A DNA stretch of 32,495 bases from Cyclobacterium plantarum (GTDB taxonomy: Bacteria; Bacteroidota; Bacteroidia; Cytophagales; Cyclobacteriaceae): assembly GCF_011290685.1 (NCBI RefSeq), contig NZ_JAANYN010000020.1, positions 1 through 32,495 of the forward strand, written 5' to 3'. Every line of letters starts with the position of its first letter. Positions within the stretch are counted from its first letter, which is position 1. The position numbers and the translations under genes were made by a program. Below the pieces are notes generated by a model. That model saw nothing but the letters and a program-made list of their open reading frames with translations, did not search any database and was not told the DNA's origin. Of the stretch, positions 17,474 to 25,849 are shown in pieces.

Positions 17474-18505
17474 ATGAAAAGAAGACATTTCTTTCAAAAA
17501 GCGGGAGCGCTTTCCGCAGGAATTGGACTGGGCATCCATGAAGGTGTTCAGGCTGCCGGTAAAGGGGTAAATTATAAAAAACAGCCCTTTGCCGTAGGCA
17601 TCAATGACTATAAAATTGAATACCACGTACCGCAGCTGAAGCAGGCAGTAAAAATCATGCACATTACAGACACCCATCTTTGGCGGGACGATGAAAGAGG
17701 TGCTCCTTACCGGCAATTTAGTGGACGAATGGCCAAAGCATACAATGAGACGCGCCATTTCATGACCGGAAAACCTACACATCCTGAAGAAGCCTTTGAG
17801 CAAACACTGAAATTGGCACGGGAAGCGGGGGCGGATGCCATTACCCTGACCGGAGATTTATTCAGTTTCCCTTCTGAGGCTGCCATCGAATGGGCATATG
17901 AAAGGCTCGAATCACTGAATATCCCCTATTTTTATTCCAGTGGCAACCATGACTGGCACTACGAGGGCATGGAAGGAAGCTTGCACGAACTAAGAAACAC
18001 ATGGATAGAAAAACGCTTGCTACCCCTTTACAAGGGCAATGACCCCCTGATGTATGCTGAAATGCTGAAAGGAATTAATGTGGTCAATATTGACAACAGC
18101 TATTATGAAATTTTACCCGAGCAACTGAATTTTTTCAGACAAGAATTAAAAAAAGGCCTGCCTATGGTTCTGATGATGCACATTCCGCTTTATGCACCTG
18201 GCCGAAGCCTGGGATATGGCTGTGGTCATCCTGAATACAAAGCAGCCAATGACAAGAATTTTGAACTGGAACGCAGACAAAGATGGCCGGAAAAGGGCCA
18301 TAGCCAAACCACCATGGATTTTCACAAGGAGGTTTTTGACGCAGAAAACCTGCTCGGTATTTTTGCCGGACATATTCACCGGCAAACGATCGACTGGCTC
18401 AATAGCACCCCACAATTTCTCACCCAGCCCAATGCGGCCGGTGGTTACCTGGAAATTGACTTTTTACCCATGAAAACCGCAGACCAAAAGAAATTCAATG
18501 GCTAA
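17474..18505 (+). CDS. Tat-exported calcineurin-like metallophosphoesterase
   Basis: A 343-residue phosphoesterase. The N-terminus MKRRHFFQKAGALSAGIGLG fits a twin-arginine signal (RRHFFQK), implying export of a folded metal enzyme. The five metal-binding blocks are in order: DTHLW (residues 66-70), GDLFS (127-131), GNHDWH (157-162), MMHIPLYAPG (about 233-242), and GHIHRQ (about 300). Spacing is normal for the family. It forms an operon with the amidohydrolase 9 nt upstream, suggesting consecutive hydrolysis of one compound or cell-envelope derivative in the periplasm. It converges on the ArsC-like gene with only 9 nt between stop codons. Substrate unknown. Confidence 0.9.
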   Translation: MKRRHFFQKAGALSAGIGLGIHEGVQAAGKGVNYKKQPFAVGINDYKIEYHVPQLKQAVKIMHITDTHLWRDDERGAPYRQFSGRMAKAYNETRHFMTGKPTHPEEAFEQTLKLAREAGADAITLTGDLFSFPSEAAIEWAYERLESLNIPYFYSSGNHDWHYEGMEGSLHELRNTWIEKRLLPLYKGNDPLMYAEMLKGINVVNIDNSYYEILPEQLNFFRQELKKGLPMVLMMHIPLYAPGRSLGYGCGHPEYKAANDKNFELERRQRWPEKGHSQTTMDFHKEVFDAENLLGIFAGHIHRQTIDWLNSTPQFLTQPNAAGGYLEIDFLPMKTADQKKFNG

Positions 18506-18514
18506 ATGCGGTTT

Positions 18515-18865
18515 TCAAATCTTGCGCTTTATCGATGCTTCATCAAGCCCGGCCTGCATGCTTCCATCTTCGAAAACCAAAATGGGTCTTTTGATCATGC
18601 TGCTTTTTTCCTGTAATAAGGGAATGGCAGTAGCCTTACTTTCTGTCGCGGATTTTGCCTCATCGTCCAGCTTCCTGAATGTTGTCCCCCGCTTATTGAC
18701 AACCTGTTCCAATCCCAGTTCATCAATAAACTTCGCCAACAAAGCGGTATCGGGTTTTTGTTTCTTGTAGTCTACAAATTCGTAAGGTTTGCCTGCCTCT
18801 TCGAAAAGGGCAAAGGTCTTCTTCATCGTGTTGCAGTTCTTTATTCCGTAAATCTTGGTTTTCAT
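18515..18865 (-). CDS. ArsC/Spx-family (YffB-like) thioredoxin-fold protein
   Basis: A 116-residue ArsC-like protein. The opening KIYGIKNCNTMKKTFALFEE has the single active-site cysteine of the YffB/ArsC group, and the body contains RGTTFRKLDDEAK and the conserved KRPILVFEDGS loop. The family includes glutaredoxin-dependent arsenate reductases and uncharacterised YffB-type reductases; the wording of the motifs favours YffB rather than arsenate detoxification, and no ars genes are nearby. The start is placed at ATG 18865, since the ten upstream in-frame residues (asparagine/lysine-rich) are not family-like. Monocistronic. Confidence 0.87.
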   Translation of the reverse strand: MKTKIYGIKNCNTMKKTFALFEEAGKPYEFVDYKKQKPDTALLAKFIDELGLEQVVNKRGTTFRKLDDEAKSATESKATAIPLLQEKSSMIKRPILVFEDGSMQAGLDEASIKRKI

Positions 18866-18899
18866 GTGTTTATTATTATTTTTTATTTGCCACAACTTG

Positions 18900-18918
18900 T
18901 CCCGATCTTAAATCGGGA
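18900..18918. repeat. Small palindromic hairpin in an intergenic region
   Basis: TCCCGAT (18900-18906) and ATCGGGA (18912-18918) form a perfect 7-bp stem with a 5-nt loop. It lies 35 nt upstream of the ArsC-like start. Palindromes built on TCCCGAT are a frequent dispersed type in this group, as far as I recall; only one copy was found in this window. There is no T tract on either side, so it is not an obvious terminator. Confidence 0.4.
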
Positions 18919-19016
18919 GAATCTCGCATGATTAATATTCATCCCCGTGTGTCACCTCCGTCATGCTCGATTTCATCTTTTTTTCCTACTTAACAAATTT
19001 TAACAGGGAAATTTTA

Positions 19017-19024
19017 TAATTTTG
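19017..19024 (+). promoter_or_regulatory. -7 box upstream of the DUF4168-like gene
   Basis: TAATTTTG matches TAnnTTTG and lies 59 nt before the ATG at 19083, leaving a plausible AT-rich leader. No convincing -33 element is seen. Confidence 0.4.
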
Positions 19025-19082
19025 GAACGTTTATTGCAACTTTATTTAGAAAATCAATTACAGTAACAAAGTAAACCAAATC

Positions 19083-19559
19083 ATGACGTATTCAAAACTA
19101 TTTAATGCATCTCTTTTTTCCATATTGTTTTCCGCCTGCTTTGCCTTTGTAACCGTGGCACAGCAACAGGTTAATGACAATTTTACGGATGAAGAATACG
19201 AACAGTTTGTCAGCATCAATCAATCTCTTGCTCCCATGCAGGCAGAAGTGGAAACCAAAATGGTTGGTATCCTGGAAGATAAAGGGATGGAAGTTCCCAG
19301 ATTTCAGGAATTAATGCAAGCTCAGCGACAAGGCAACATCATGGATGCCACCGATGATCCTGAAGAAATAGCCACCTTTAACGAGGCAGGTCAGGAAATC
19401 ATGAAGGTACAGCAGGAGAGCCAGCAAAAGTTACAAAAACATATCACAGATAATGGTATGGAAATCAAGAAATTCCAGGAAATGTCCATGGCCTACAACC
19501 AGAGTCCTAAAGTAAAGGAAAAGGTGGATGCCAAAATGGAAGAGCTTGAAAACCAATAG
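19083..19559 (+). CDS. Secreted DUF4168-like protein
   Basis: A 158-residue exported protein. The signal peptide ends near residue 26 (FAFVTVAQQQV). The mature part is a charged helical protein with two related segments: FTDEEYEQFVSINQSLAPMQ, then a methionine/glutamine-rich second half ending KVDAKMEELENQ. The internal pattern (MVGILEDKGMEVPRFQELMQ and ITDNGMEIKKFQEMSMAY) looks like an internal duplication and fits the DUF4168 family. It is monocistronic, with a terminator 43 nt after the stop. Probable periplasmic or outer-membrane-associated helical protein; the function is unknown. Confidence 0.78.
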   Translation: MTYSKLFNASLFSILFSACFAFVTVAQQQVNDNFTDEEYEQFVSINQSLAPMQAEVETKMVGILEDKGMEVPRFQELMQAQRQGNIMDATDDPEEIATFNEAGQEIMKVQQESQQKLQKHITDNGMEIKKFQEMSMAYNQSPKVKEKVDAKMEELENQ

Positions 19560-19601
19560 TAGCTGCCATTTCCTGATTCAATCATTATTCAAAAGGAGTT
19601 T

Positions 19602-19632
19602 AAAAGGGGTTTAAATACCCCTTTTATTTTTT
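19602..19632 (+). terminator. Rho-independent terminator of the DUF4168-like gene
   Basis: A 9-bp stem (AAAAGGGGT 19602-19610 with ACCCCTTTT 19617-19625) with a 6-nt loop is followed by A and seven T residues. It sits in the 366-nt gap before the DUF5107 gene; the rest of that gap (about 19633-19925) is AT-rich leader with no ORF, clear promoter or repeat that I can support. Confidence 0.88.
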
Positions 19633-19925
19633 TCAAGCTAGAGTTCATTTTTTCCAATACCGGTCTTGGACAGTATTGATTGTTCAAATTTTCCGTTTCA
19701 GCTTAATTCCCAATTGTTGGCAATGGAATTTATTGAGAGGCTTTTTTTATATTTCAACTTGGGTAAACCTGTAACCCTAAACCTACAAACAAAAAATCTG
19801 CTCCTGTTTCTTTTTGCTGTGAGATAAAATCCGCTATTGGTCACTCTAAGCCGCCATTTTTATAATTACCGGGGTATTTTACATGGATTTTTGCTACATT
19901 CAAATCTAAACTCACCCGAAACTCA

Positions 19926-22900
19926 ATGAAAATAAACTATAGCTTTGCAGTGATGGGCCTGCTGTTCGCTCAGCTATGCTGGGGGCAGCAAGCGCAGGTA
20001 TCCCAGGAGCCCACTGCCTTTACCACCTATCCCTATTCAGATCCAAGTCCTGTGCCTTCATTGGCCTACAAACCGGATATTTATCCCTATTTTAAATTTG
20101 AAGGGTACAGCAAAGATCCGGTAAAAAAGGAATGGAACCTTATTACGCTGGAAAACGAGTACCTGAAAGTTACCATCATGCCTGAAATCGGCGGGCGTGT
20201 ATGGGGCGCAGTGGAAAAATCTACCGGTAAGGATTTTATTTACGAAAACGAGGTTGTCAAATTCCGAAACATTGCCATGCGGGGACCCTGGACTTCGGGT
20301 GGGATTGAATTCAATTTCGGAATTATCGGACATGCCCCTTCCACAGCATCGCCCGTTGATTACATCACCTATGAGAATGAAGATGGCAGTCTCACCTGTG
20401 TAGTTGGAACCATAGACCTGCCTTCCAGAACCCAATGGCGGGTAAAGATCAATTTACCCAGGGACAAAGCTTACTTTGAAACAGAGGGTATTTGGTACAA
20501 TCCACAGCCTTTGAGGCAGCCCTATTACAACTGGATGACGGCAGCGGCCCATGTGGGTGAGGATCAGGAATTTTTCTATCCGGGGCACATCGCCTTGCAG
20601 CACAGTGGAGCCCTTATGGATTGGCCCATGCAGGAGGGCAAAAAGGTTAGCCTTTATGCCAACAATGCCTTTGGCTCCAGTAAATCTCACCATATGGCGG
20701 GTTCCTTCCAAAACCATTTCGGTGGGTATTTTCACGAACAAGGGTATGGCTTTGGGCATTTTTCCAGTTACAATGACATGCCGGGAAAGAAATTGTGGCT
20801 TTGGGCACTTTCCCGCTCGGGAGGAATTTGGGAAGACCTGCTGACAGATGAAAACGGGCAATATATGGAATTTCAGGCCGGCCGGATGTTAAACCAATTT
20901 TCCCCTTCCTCCCGGCAACCCAGTCCCCTGACCAAAGCCGGTTTTGCACCGTATACCATCGACCGTTGGACGGACTATTGGTTCCCTGTCAAGCAGACCG
21001 GGGGTATCAGTGCAGTGAACCGATCCGGAGTCTTTCACGTGACAATGGCAAACCAGACCCTTGCCCTGTCCTTCAATCCATTTGAAACCATTGAAGAAGA
21101 ACTGGAAGTATACATCAATGGAGAGTTGGCACAGACCATTCTCCTTGAGGGTCAACCTATGGATGTTCTCAGGCATGAATTTAAAACAAATAAGCGTCTG
21201 GAAAAGCTGGAGCTGGTATTGAGATCGGAAAAAGTCTATTCCTGGGCAAAAGAAGACCCCATGAAACTGAACCGGTCCTTCAATAAGGAAGGAGCAGCCC
21301 CGCTATCAGAAATCGGAAAATTGTATTACAGTGCCCGGCAGGATTATTACAGCAGGGCCTATCCTGAAGCTCAGGCCAAATACGAAGAACTATTGAGCAA
21401 GGATCCCGCACATCCCCAGGCCAATATAGATTATGCCGAACTACTCTTTCGCTTTGGTCGGTACGAGGAGGCATTGGAACAAATAGCGCAGCCACTCGCA
21501 ACGGACTTCTTTGACCCTCAGGCAAATTTTGTAGCGGGAGGAATTTACCTGGCTCTGGGGCAGGCCATTGATGCACTGGAAGCTTATGGATGGGCAGCCC
21601 GGTCCATGGAATTCCGCTCGCCTGCCTATACCGCCATGGCAGAGATTCACCTGGCCGAAAAAAACCTGGAGCAAGCAGCAAACTATGCACAAAAAGCCCT
21701 TGATTTTAATGTACACAACATCATGGCTTTACAGGTGCTAGCCGTAAAACACCGGCTTTCCGGTGAAAAACAGCAAGCAGGAGAAGTGTTGGAAAAGCTT
21801 TGGGACATCGATCCCTTAAACCATTTTATCCGGTTTGAAAAGTACCTGAACGAGCCGAAGCCTCAGGCCATGGAGGAATTTCATGCCCTGATAAACAATG
21901 AATTTCCTTACCAGACCCATCTGGAACTGGCGGCCACTTACCTCAGGTACAAGCAAAGAGGTGATGCCCTCCAGGTATTGCAGCAAAGCCCTGATCATGC
22001 CCTGGTAGACCTGTGGAAGGCCTTTTTGGATGAACAAGGGAAAGAAGCTGCCATGGAAGCCATGTTGGAAAAATCCATTGCCTTTGTACTCCCCTACCGG
22101 AAGGAAACCCTGGACATGTTGAAAAACGCAGGGGAGGAAAGGCCTCACTGGAAGCTGGATTATTACCTGGCGCTAAACCTGATGGCTTTTAACGAAAAAG
22201 CGCAAGCAGCAGCACTTTTGACCGGGATCGGTGAAAAAGCGGATGAAGCCGTTTTTTACCTGAACAGACCCCTCTTGCTGGATGAAACCGGCACAACAAC
22301 CGATCACCTGGCAGATTTGAAAAAAGCTCTGGAAATGGATCCCTCCCAATGGCGCCATTGGCAGCAATTGGCCAGCTACCAGGCCGAAATAGGCCAGGAT
22401 CAGGAAGTCCTTTCCCTGTTGAAGGAGGCCGTCCGTAAATTTTCCGGAAATTATGTACTGGAAATGGATTATATCCGGGCACTGAACCGCCAGGGTGACT
22501 ACAAAAAAGCCATGGACTTGCTGGGTAAAATCCATGTCCTCCCCTATGAAGGAGCAGGTGAAGGCAGGGCTCTTTTCGAAACGGTCTACCTGAATGCTGC
22601 TTTGGAAGACATGCAAGGCAGCAAATGGAAAGCGGCCCGATCAAAATTGGAAAAGTCCCTTGAGTGGCCCGAAAACCTGGGGGTTGGCAAACCTTTCAAC
22701 ACCAACGAAACCATGCAGGATTATTTACTGGGGCTGGTGGCAAAAGCCCAAAAGCAACAGGAAATGTACCGCACTAAAATGCAAGCGATAATAGATGCCA
22801 CTGAAAACATGTCCCACAACCGTCCTGAACAATTGCTGGCTTTATTTGCCCTGGAAGAAATGGGCAGAAGTACCGAGGCTTCAGCACGCTGGGAGAAGAT

Positions 22901-23042
22901 AAAAAGTGAGGGGAATGAGGAAGTTGTGGATTTTATCGGAAGGTTTTACGGCGAAAGCCGGCAGCCTGCGGAATCCGGAACTCAAAATACCCGGCAGCAA
23001 CTGTTGGAAAAAGTGGCAAAGGTCAGTCAAAAATTACAATAA
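19926..23042 (+). CDS. Exported DUF5107-TPR protein, 1038 aa
   Basis: A large periplasmic protein. The signal peptide covers residues 1-20 (ending LCWGQQ). Residues about 55-400 form the DUF5107 domain, a beta-sandwich region related in appearance to galactose-mutarotase-like and glycoside-hydrolase folds. It contains TLENEYLKVTIMPEIGGRVWG, RGPWTSGGIEFNFG, and YYNWMTAAAHVGEDQEFFYPG. A beta-sandwich linker follows (about 410-460). From about 470 to 1000 a long array of TPR motifs is visible (for example AQAKYEELLSKDPAHPQANIDYAELLFRFGRYEEALEQ-like repeats). DUF5107-TPR proteins are typical of Bacteroidota carbohydrate-use loci. No SusC/SusD pair or glycosidase is adjacent, so it stands alone here. 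Carbohydrate binding or cleavage is inference. Confidence 0.9.
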   Translation: MKINYSFAVMGLLFAQLCWGQQAQVSQEPTAFTTYPYSDPSPVPSLAYKPDIYPYFKFEGYSKDPVKKEWNLITLENEYLKVTIMPEIGGRVWGAVEKSTGKDFIYENEVVKFRNIAMRGPWTSGGIEFNFGIIGHAPSTASPVDYITYENEDGSLTCVVGTIDLPSRTQWRVKINLPRDKAYFETEGIWYNPQPLRQPYYNWMTAAAHVGEDQEFFYPGHIALQHSGALMDWPMQEGKKVSLYANNAFGSSKSHHMAGSFQNHFGGYFHEQGYGFGHFSSYNDMPGKKLWLWALSRSGGIWEDLLTDENGQYMEFQAGRMLNQFSPSSRQPSPLTKAGFAPYTIDRWTDYWFPVKQTGGISAVNRSGVFHVTMANQTLALSFNPFETIEEELEVYINGELAQTILLEGQPMDVLRHEFKTNKRLEKLELVLRSEKVYSWAKEDPMKLNRSFNKEGAAPLSEIGKLYYSARQDYYSRAYPEAQAKYEELLSKDPAHPQANIDYAELLFRFGRYEEALEQIAQPLATDFFDPQANFVAGGIYLALGQAIDALEAYGWAARSMEFRSPAYTAMAEIHLAEKNLEQAANYAQKALDFNVHNIMALQVLAVKHRLSGEKQQAGEVLEKLWDIDPLNHFIRFEKYLNEPKPQAMEEFHALINNEFPYQTHLELAATYLRYKQRGDALQVLQQSPDHALVDLWKAFLDEQGKEAAMEAMLEKSIAFVLPYRKETLDMLKNAGEERPHWKLDYYLALNLMAFNEKAQAAALLTGIGEKADEAVFYLNRPLLLDETGTTTDHLADLKKALEMDPSQWRHWQQLASYQAEIGQDQEVLSLLKEAVRKFSGNYVLEMDYIRALNRQGDYKKAMDLLGKIHVLPYEGAGEGRALFETVYLNAALEDMQGSKWKAARSKLEKSLEWPENLGVGKPFNTNETMQDYLLGLVAKAQKQQEMYRTKMQAIIDATENMSHNRPEQLLALFALEEMGRSTEASARWEKIKSEGNEEVVDFIGRFYGESRQPAESGTQNTRQQLLEKVAKVSQKLQ

Positions 23043-23083
23043 TGCGCTGAATTCCTGGCGGATCGTGGATGAATAGCGAAATT

Positions 23084-23476
23084 TTAGCAGTCGGTATGCA
23101 TTACCTGAAGGGCCAGACCTCCTTTTGATGTTTCCTTGTATCGGGAACTCATGTCTTTTTGTTCCTGTTCGCAATAATTTTGAAGTTCAGTTGCATAATG
23201 AATGGGAAAAGGAAATGGCTGAATCTCCGGTAAAATTTGACTTTCGCTTTCTTGTTCTTCCTTTACAACAAACCCTCCCCCAATGGAATAGAAGTAAGAT
23301 TCATAAGTGCTGTTGTTTGTTAAAACAGCTTTGAACATTATCCCATTCGGGTGAAAATCTAAAAAATGCTTGTGGAATACGATGTCCTTTTCGAAATGAA
23401 ACGGAACAATTACATCCTTGTCCAGATGAAGTTTTGAGTTTGCTTTAATAAAATTGATTTTATCATCGATGGTCAG
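23084..23476 (-). pseudogene. Internal fragment of L-serine dehydratase (truncated at both ends)
   Basis: A continuous minus-strand frame with no start codon at its upstream end reads IDDKINFIKANSKLHLDK, then a stretch with EKDIVFH and DFHPNG, then SYFYSIGGGFVVKEEQE, then PFPFPIHYATEL. These are characteristic of the N-terminal half of single-chain [4Fe-4S] L-serine ammonia-lyase (SdaA-type), especially the DIxFH, HPNG and YYSIGGGFVV blocks. The full enzyme has about 450 residues; here only some 130 remain, with no N-terminal SSSHT region and no catalytic alpha domain with its cluster cysteines. The frame extends into the last bases of the neighbouring gene and degenerates before its stop. 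I read it as a gene remnant. The only internal ATG (23338) would produce an 84-residue piece. Confidence 0.72.
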
Positions 23477-25001
23477 GGTATTTATTGTTTTCCAAAATCA
23501 GAACACTGGGAATTTCGTCTATACCCCGGAGAAGCAGTTTCGTATATTCCATGGTATTGTGGGCATAAGAACCAAGTACGATGTCTTTGTCTCCGTCTCC
23601 GTCTAAATCGCCCACATCCATGGTCAACCATTTCCCCAAGGCCGCATCCGGGATAAACCTGGGTTGAAAAGTCATGTCCCCGTTATTTTCAAACAACAAA
23701 AACTGCTCTTCCGGATGGTCCAATTCATCATAAAAAGCAATCGTGGCCAGGTCCAGGTCCCCATCACCATCTATGTCAACGGCCATTGCTTTGGCTGCCC
23801 CATATTGGGGGTAAAACCAGGCTTCTTCAAATTTATCCACGCCCTTATTTTCATAGATGCGAAAACCATGATAGGGTTTAGCAACAGGTGAGTAGTCCCA
23901 ATTATCCCCGTTGCTTACAAGCAAGTCCAATGCGCCGTCACCGTTCAAATCCTGCAGTTCAAAATAGCTGGTTCCCATTACCGGAGAAAAGGAAAGCAAA
24001 ATTTTCTCCGCATCGAATTGGCCGTCTCCTTTATTGTAAAAAACGGACAGGCGTTCCCTTCCCTGGCAAAAAAGTGCCACGATATCCGGTTTTCCATCCT
24101 GATTCAGGTCACACACCTCTATTTTCCTGGCACCGGGCCCACCAAGTGTAAGCGGCTTTGCTTGCAGGTTTCCATCGCTGTAGATGGCAATGTTACCGCC
24201 ATTATGGCCATAGTTACTGATCAGAAGATCGGACTTGCCATCCATTTCCAAATCTTCCCATATACCAAATACCGGTCTGGCCAGCTGATCCAGGTTTTTA
24301 TTCCAACTGTTGGTATTTAAATCCATCTCATACAAGGCTCCCCGGGAAAGGTCGCTTGGAGCAATGGAGCCTATGGTTATGAAATTATATACATAAGGGG
24401 CCTTTTTGATGAACTGTACTGCCGGACTGCTGATGGGAGGAAGGGTAAACAGCGCATCATTTTGATCCTTTACATAGAGTTGACTGGACGTTGCATCGGA
24501 GATAATGAGTTCCCTTCTTTCTTCGTTGATCGCTACCAGGCTTATTTTGGGGCTTGTGATTCCTTCAATGAAAAGGGTTTTTGCCGTAAAGTTGGATAGG
24601 GCTTCGGGTTTTTGCTTTGGTTTTTGAGGGGCTAATTCAACCGGTGCCTCAGCAGCGTAAAAATCCATGATTGCCTGAAAGTCATCGCGGTTTATTTGCC
24701 TGCTTGCAGGATATACCCCAAGTTTTTTAATGATGCCAATCTCCTCTACCGTTTTTTCCTCCCAAACCCCAAGGCTATCCTGTGCGGCCTGATCTCCCAT
24801 TAAGGCGGCCATCTGCGGGAGAACATGCGCTTTCCATATCCCTTTAGGCAAAAGGGAAGGGGAAGGATAGACATGGCAGCTGCCGCAGTAGCTTTTGGCC
24901 AAAGCCTCGCCTTTTAAAAGCGTTTCCTGTTGTGCCTGCAGGCCGGTACACTGGAATCCTACCCACAAAACCAGGAAGGTGGATAAACGAAACAGAGACA
25001 T
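23463..25001 (-). CDS. Cytochrome c-type heme plus FG-GAP/VCBS repeat protein
   Basis: A 512-residue exported protein. The signal peptide covers about residues 1-23 (FQCTGLQAQQ). A short c-type cytochrome-like module follows, with the heme-binding CGSCH (in SYCGSCHVYPSPSLLP) and a possible axial methionine in HVLPQMAALMG. From about residue 140 it is a beta-propeller of FG-GAP/VCBS repeats with calcium loops: DLEMDGKSD, DLNQDGKPD, DLNGDGALD, DIDGDGDLD and DLDGDGDKD. This two-part plan is common in Bacteroidota, usually near carbohydrate or polymer-oxidising genes. Electron transfer coupled to an extracellular or periplasmic substrate is inferred. It converges on the DUF5107-TPR gene. Confidence 0.88.
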   Translation of the reverse strand: MSLFRLSTFLVLWVGFQCTGLQAQQETLLKGEALAKSYCGSCHVYPSPSLLPKGIWKAHVLPQMAALMGDQAAQDSLGVWEEKTVEEIGIIKKLGVYPASRQINRDDFQAIMDFYAAEAPVELAPQKPKQKPEALSNFTAKTLFIEGITSPKISLVAINEERRELIISDATSSQLYVKDQNDALFTLPPISSPAVQFIKKAPYVYNFITIGSIAPSDLSRGALYEMDLNTNSWNKNLDQLARPVFGIWEDLEMDGKSDLLISNYGHNGGNIAIYSDGNLQAKPLTLGGPGARKIEVCDLNQDGKPDIVALFCQGRERLSVFYNKGDGQFDAEKILLSFSPVMGTSYFELQDLNGDGALDLLVSNGDNWDYSPVAKPYHGFRIYENKGVDKFEEAWFYPQYGAAKAMAVDIDGDGDLDLATIAFYDELDHPEEQFLLFENNGDMTFQPRFIPDAALGKWLTMDVGDLDGDGDKDIVLGSYAHNTMEYTKLLLRGIDEIPSVLILENNKYPDHR

Positions 25002-25039
25002 CTTTGGCTTTAAAATAATGATGCAATCAACTTTTTTAA

Positions 25040-25251
25040 TCTGTCAATTCGCTTTTTCATCCCGAAATATAGTAGAAATTCTATAACCCACTGAACTTGC
25101 TTCAAAATCAGTCAAATGTTGGTATTGCTTTATCAGCACAAGGCTGGAAGGATGACCTGTCGCCAAGTCACCGGAATTTCCTGCATTGAAATCCCTCGCC
25201 GGGGAAAACAGGGCAGGCACTGCGCATCCTTCTCCTGCATCCGGGTTCAAA
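25040..25251. repeat. Possible dispersed intergenic repeat
   Basis: The 250-nt space between the heme/FG-GAP gene and the HEAT-like gene is denser in G+C than typical spacers here. On the minus strand it contains a 68-codon open frame whose wording (for example PALFSPARDFNAGNSGDLA and YQHLTDFEASSVGYRI) resembles strings I recall seeing repeatedly as spurious small proteins in Cyclobacteriaceae genomes. I judge it more likely a multicopy non-coding element than a gene. Only one copy is in the window, so this rests on recollection. Confidence 0.35.
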
Positions 25252-25764
25252 TTATCCGTTTTGGAGAATTCTTCTGATTCTAACTTTCACCGAGGCACTT
25301 GATTTTTCCAATGCATCCTCACAAATCAACCGAAACTCATTTTGTAACTCCGGGATTAGCTTTACAACTTCAAAATAAGCAGTAAATGCTGCTGCCTTAA
25401 CAAACTTTTTATCAGAAAAAAGTAAGGGCCGAATGCTGGGTTCCAGCTGTTCCGCTTGTTTTTTCGACAACGAAATTTTGGGAATTATTTGTAGGAAATG
25501 AAGCTGGCTTTCCCAATTCCTAAGTGTGGCTCCTCTTTTAAGAAGCTGTTCCAGATCATTCGCTGCTATCTCCCCACCCTTTTCAACATGATGCTTTAAA
25601 ATCCAGGTTGTTGAAACCTCCAGTTCATTGTTTTTTGCAAAGAGTGTAATTGTCAAAGGGATAAAAGATGTATCGGAACAGTTTGCCTCGTATACCTCTT
25701 TCAGGAGATTCGTATGGGTCCCGTCCCACTGTAAGTACAACTCTTTTAACACATTTTTTTTCAT
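25252..25764 (-). CDS. Hypothetical HEAT-like helical protein, 170 aa
   Basis: Unrecognised. No signal peptide or membrane segment. The chain is almost wholly alpha-helical, with HEAT/ARM-like units: NWESQLHFLQIIPKISLSK, FVKAAAFTAYFEVVKLIPEL and ASVKVRIRRILQNG at the end. The spacing of helix pairs (about 35-40 residues) supports a small solenoid. First gene of the accessory stretch that continues to 28.7 kb. A protein-binding scaffold role is inference only. Confidence 0.68.
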   Translation of the reverse strand: MKKNVLKELYLQWDGTHTNLLKEVYEANCSDTSFIPLTITLFAKNNELEVSTTWILKHHVEKGGEIAANDLEQLLKRGATLRNWESQLHFLQIIPKISLSKKQAEQLEPSIRPLLFSDKKFVKAAAFTAYFEVVKLIPELQNEFRLICEDALEKSSASVKVRIRRILQNG

Positions 25765-25849
25765 TGTTGTTGGCGTGTTTGGTTTCTATCATATCAGGTT
25801 AAAAGGTCAATCGATATTCAGCGGCTAGAAATATTGAATCGAAAGCCGT

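Noticed and set aside
21280-22644. Several long minus-strand frames opposite the DUF5107-TPR gene
   Set aside because: They are antisense shadows of a high-quality coding gene, rich in Pro, Cys, His and Trp without domain-like sequence.
23355-23370. Suspected frameshift in the serine dehydratase fragment at a run of six A residues
   Set aside because: Careful recount of the run shows the frame reads through it without interruption; the piece is truncated but not frameshifted.
25044-25250. 68-codon minus-strand open frame as a protein-coding gene
   Set aside because: No plausible start context, no family, and wording that resembles a repeated non-coding element; reported as a possible repeat instead.
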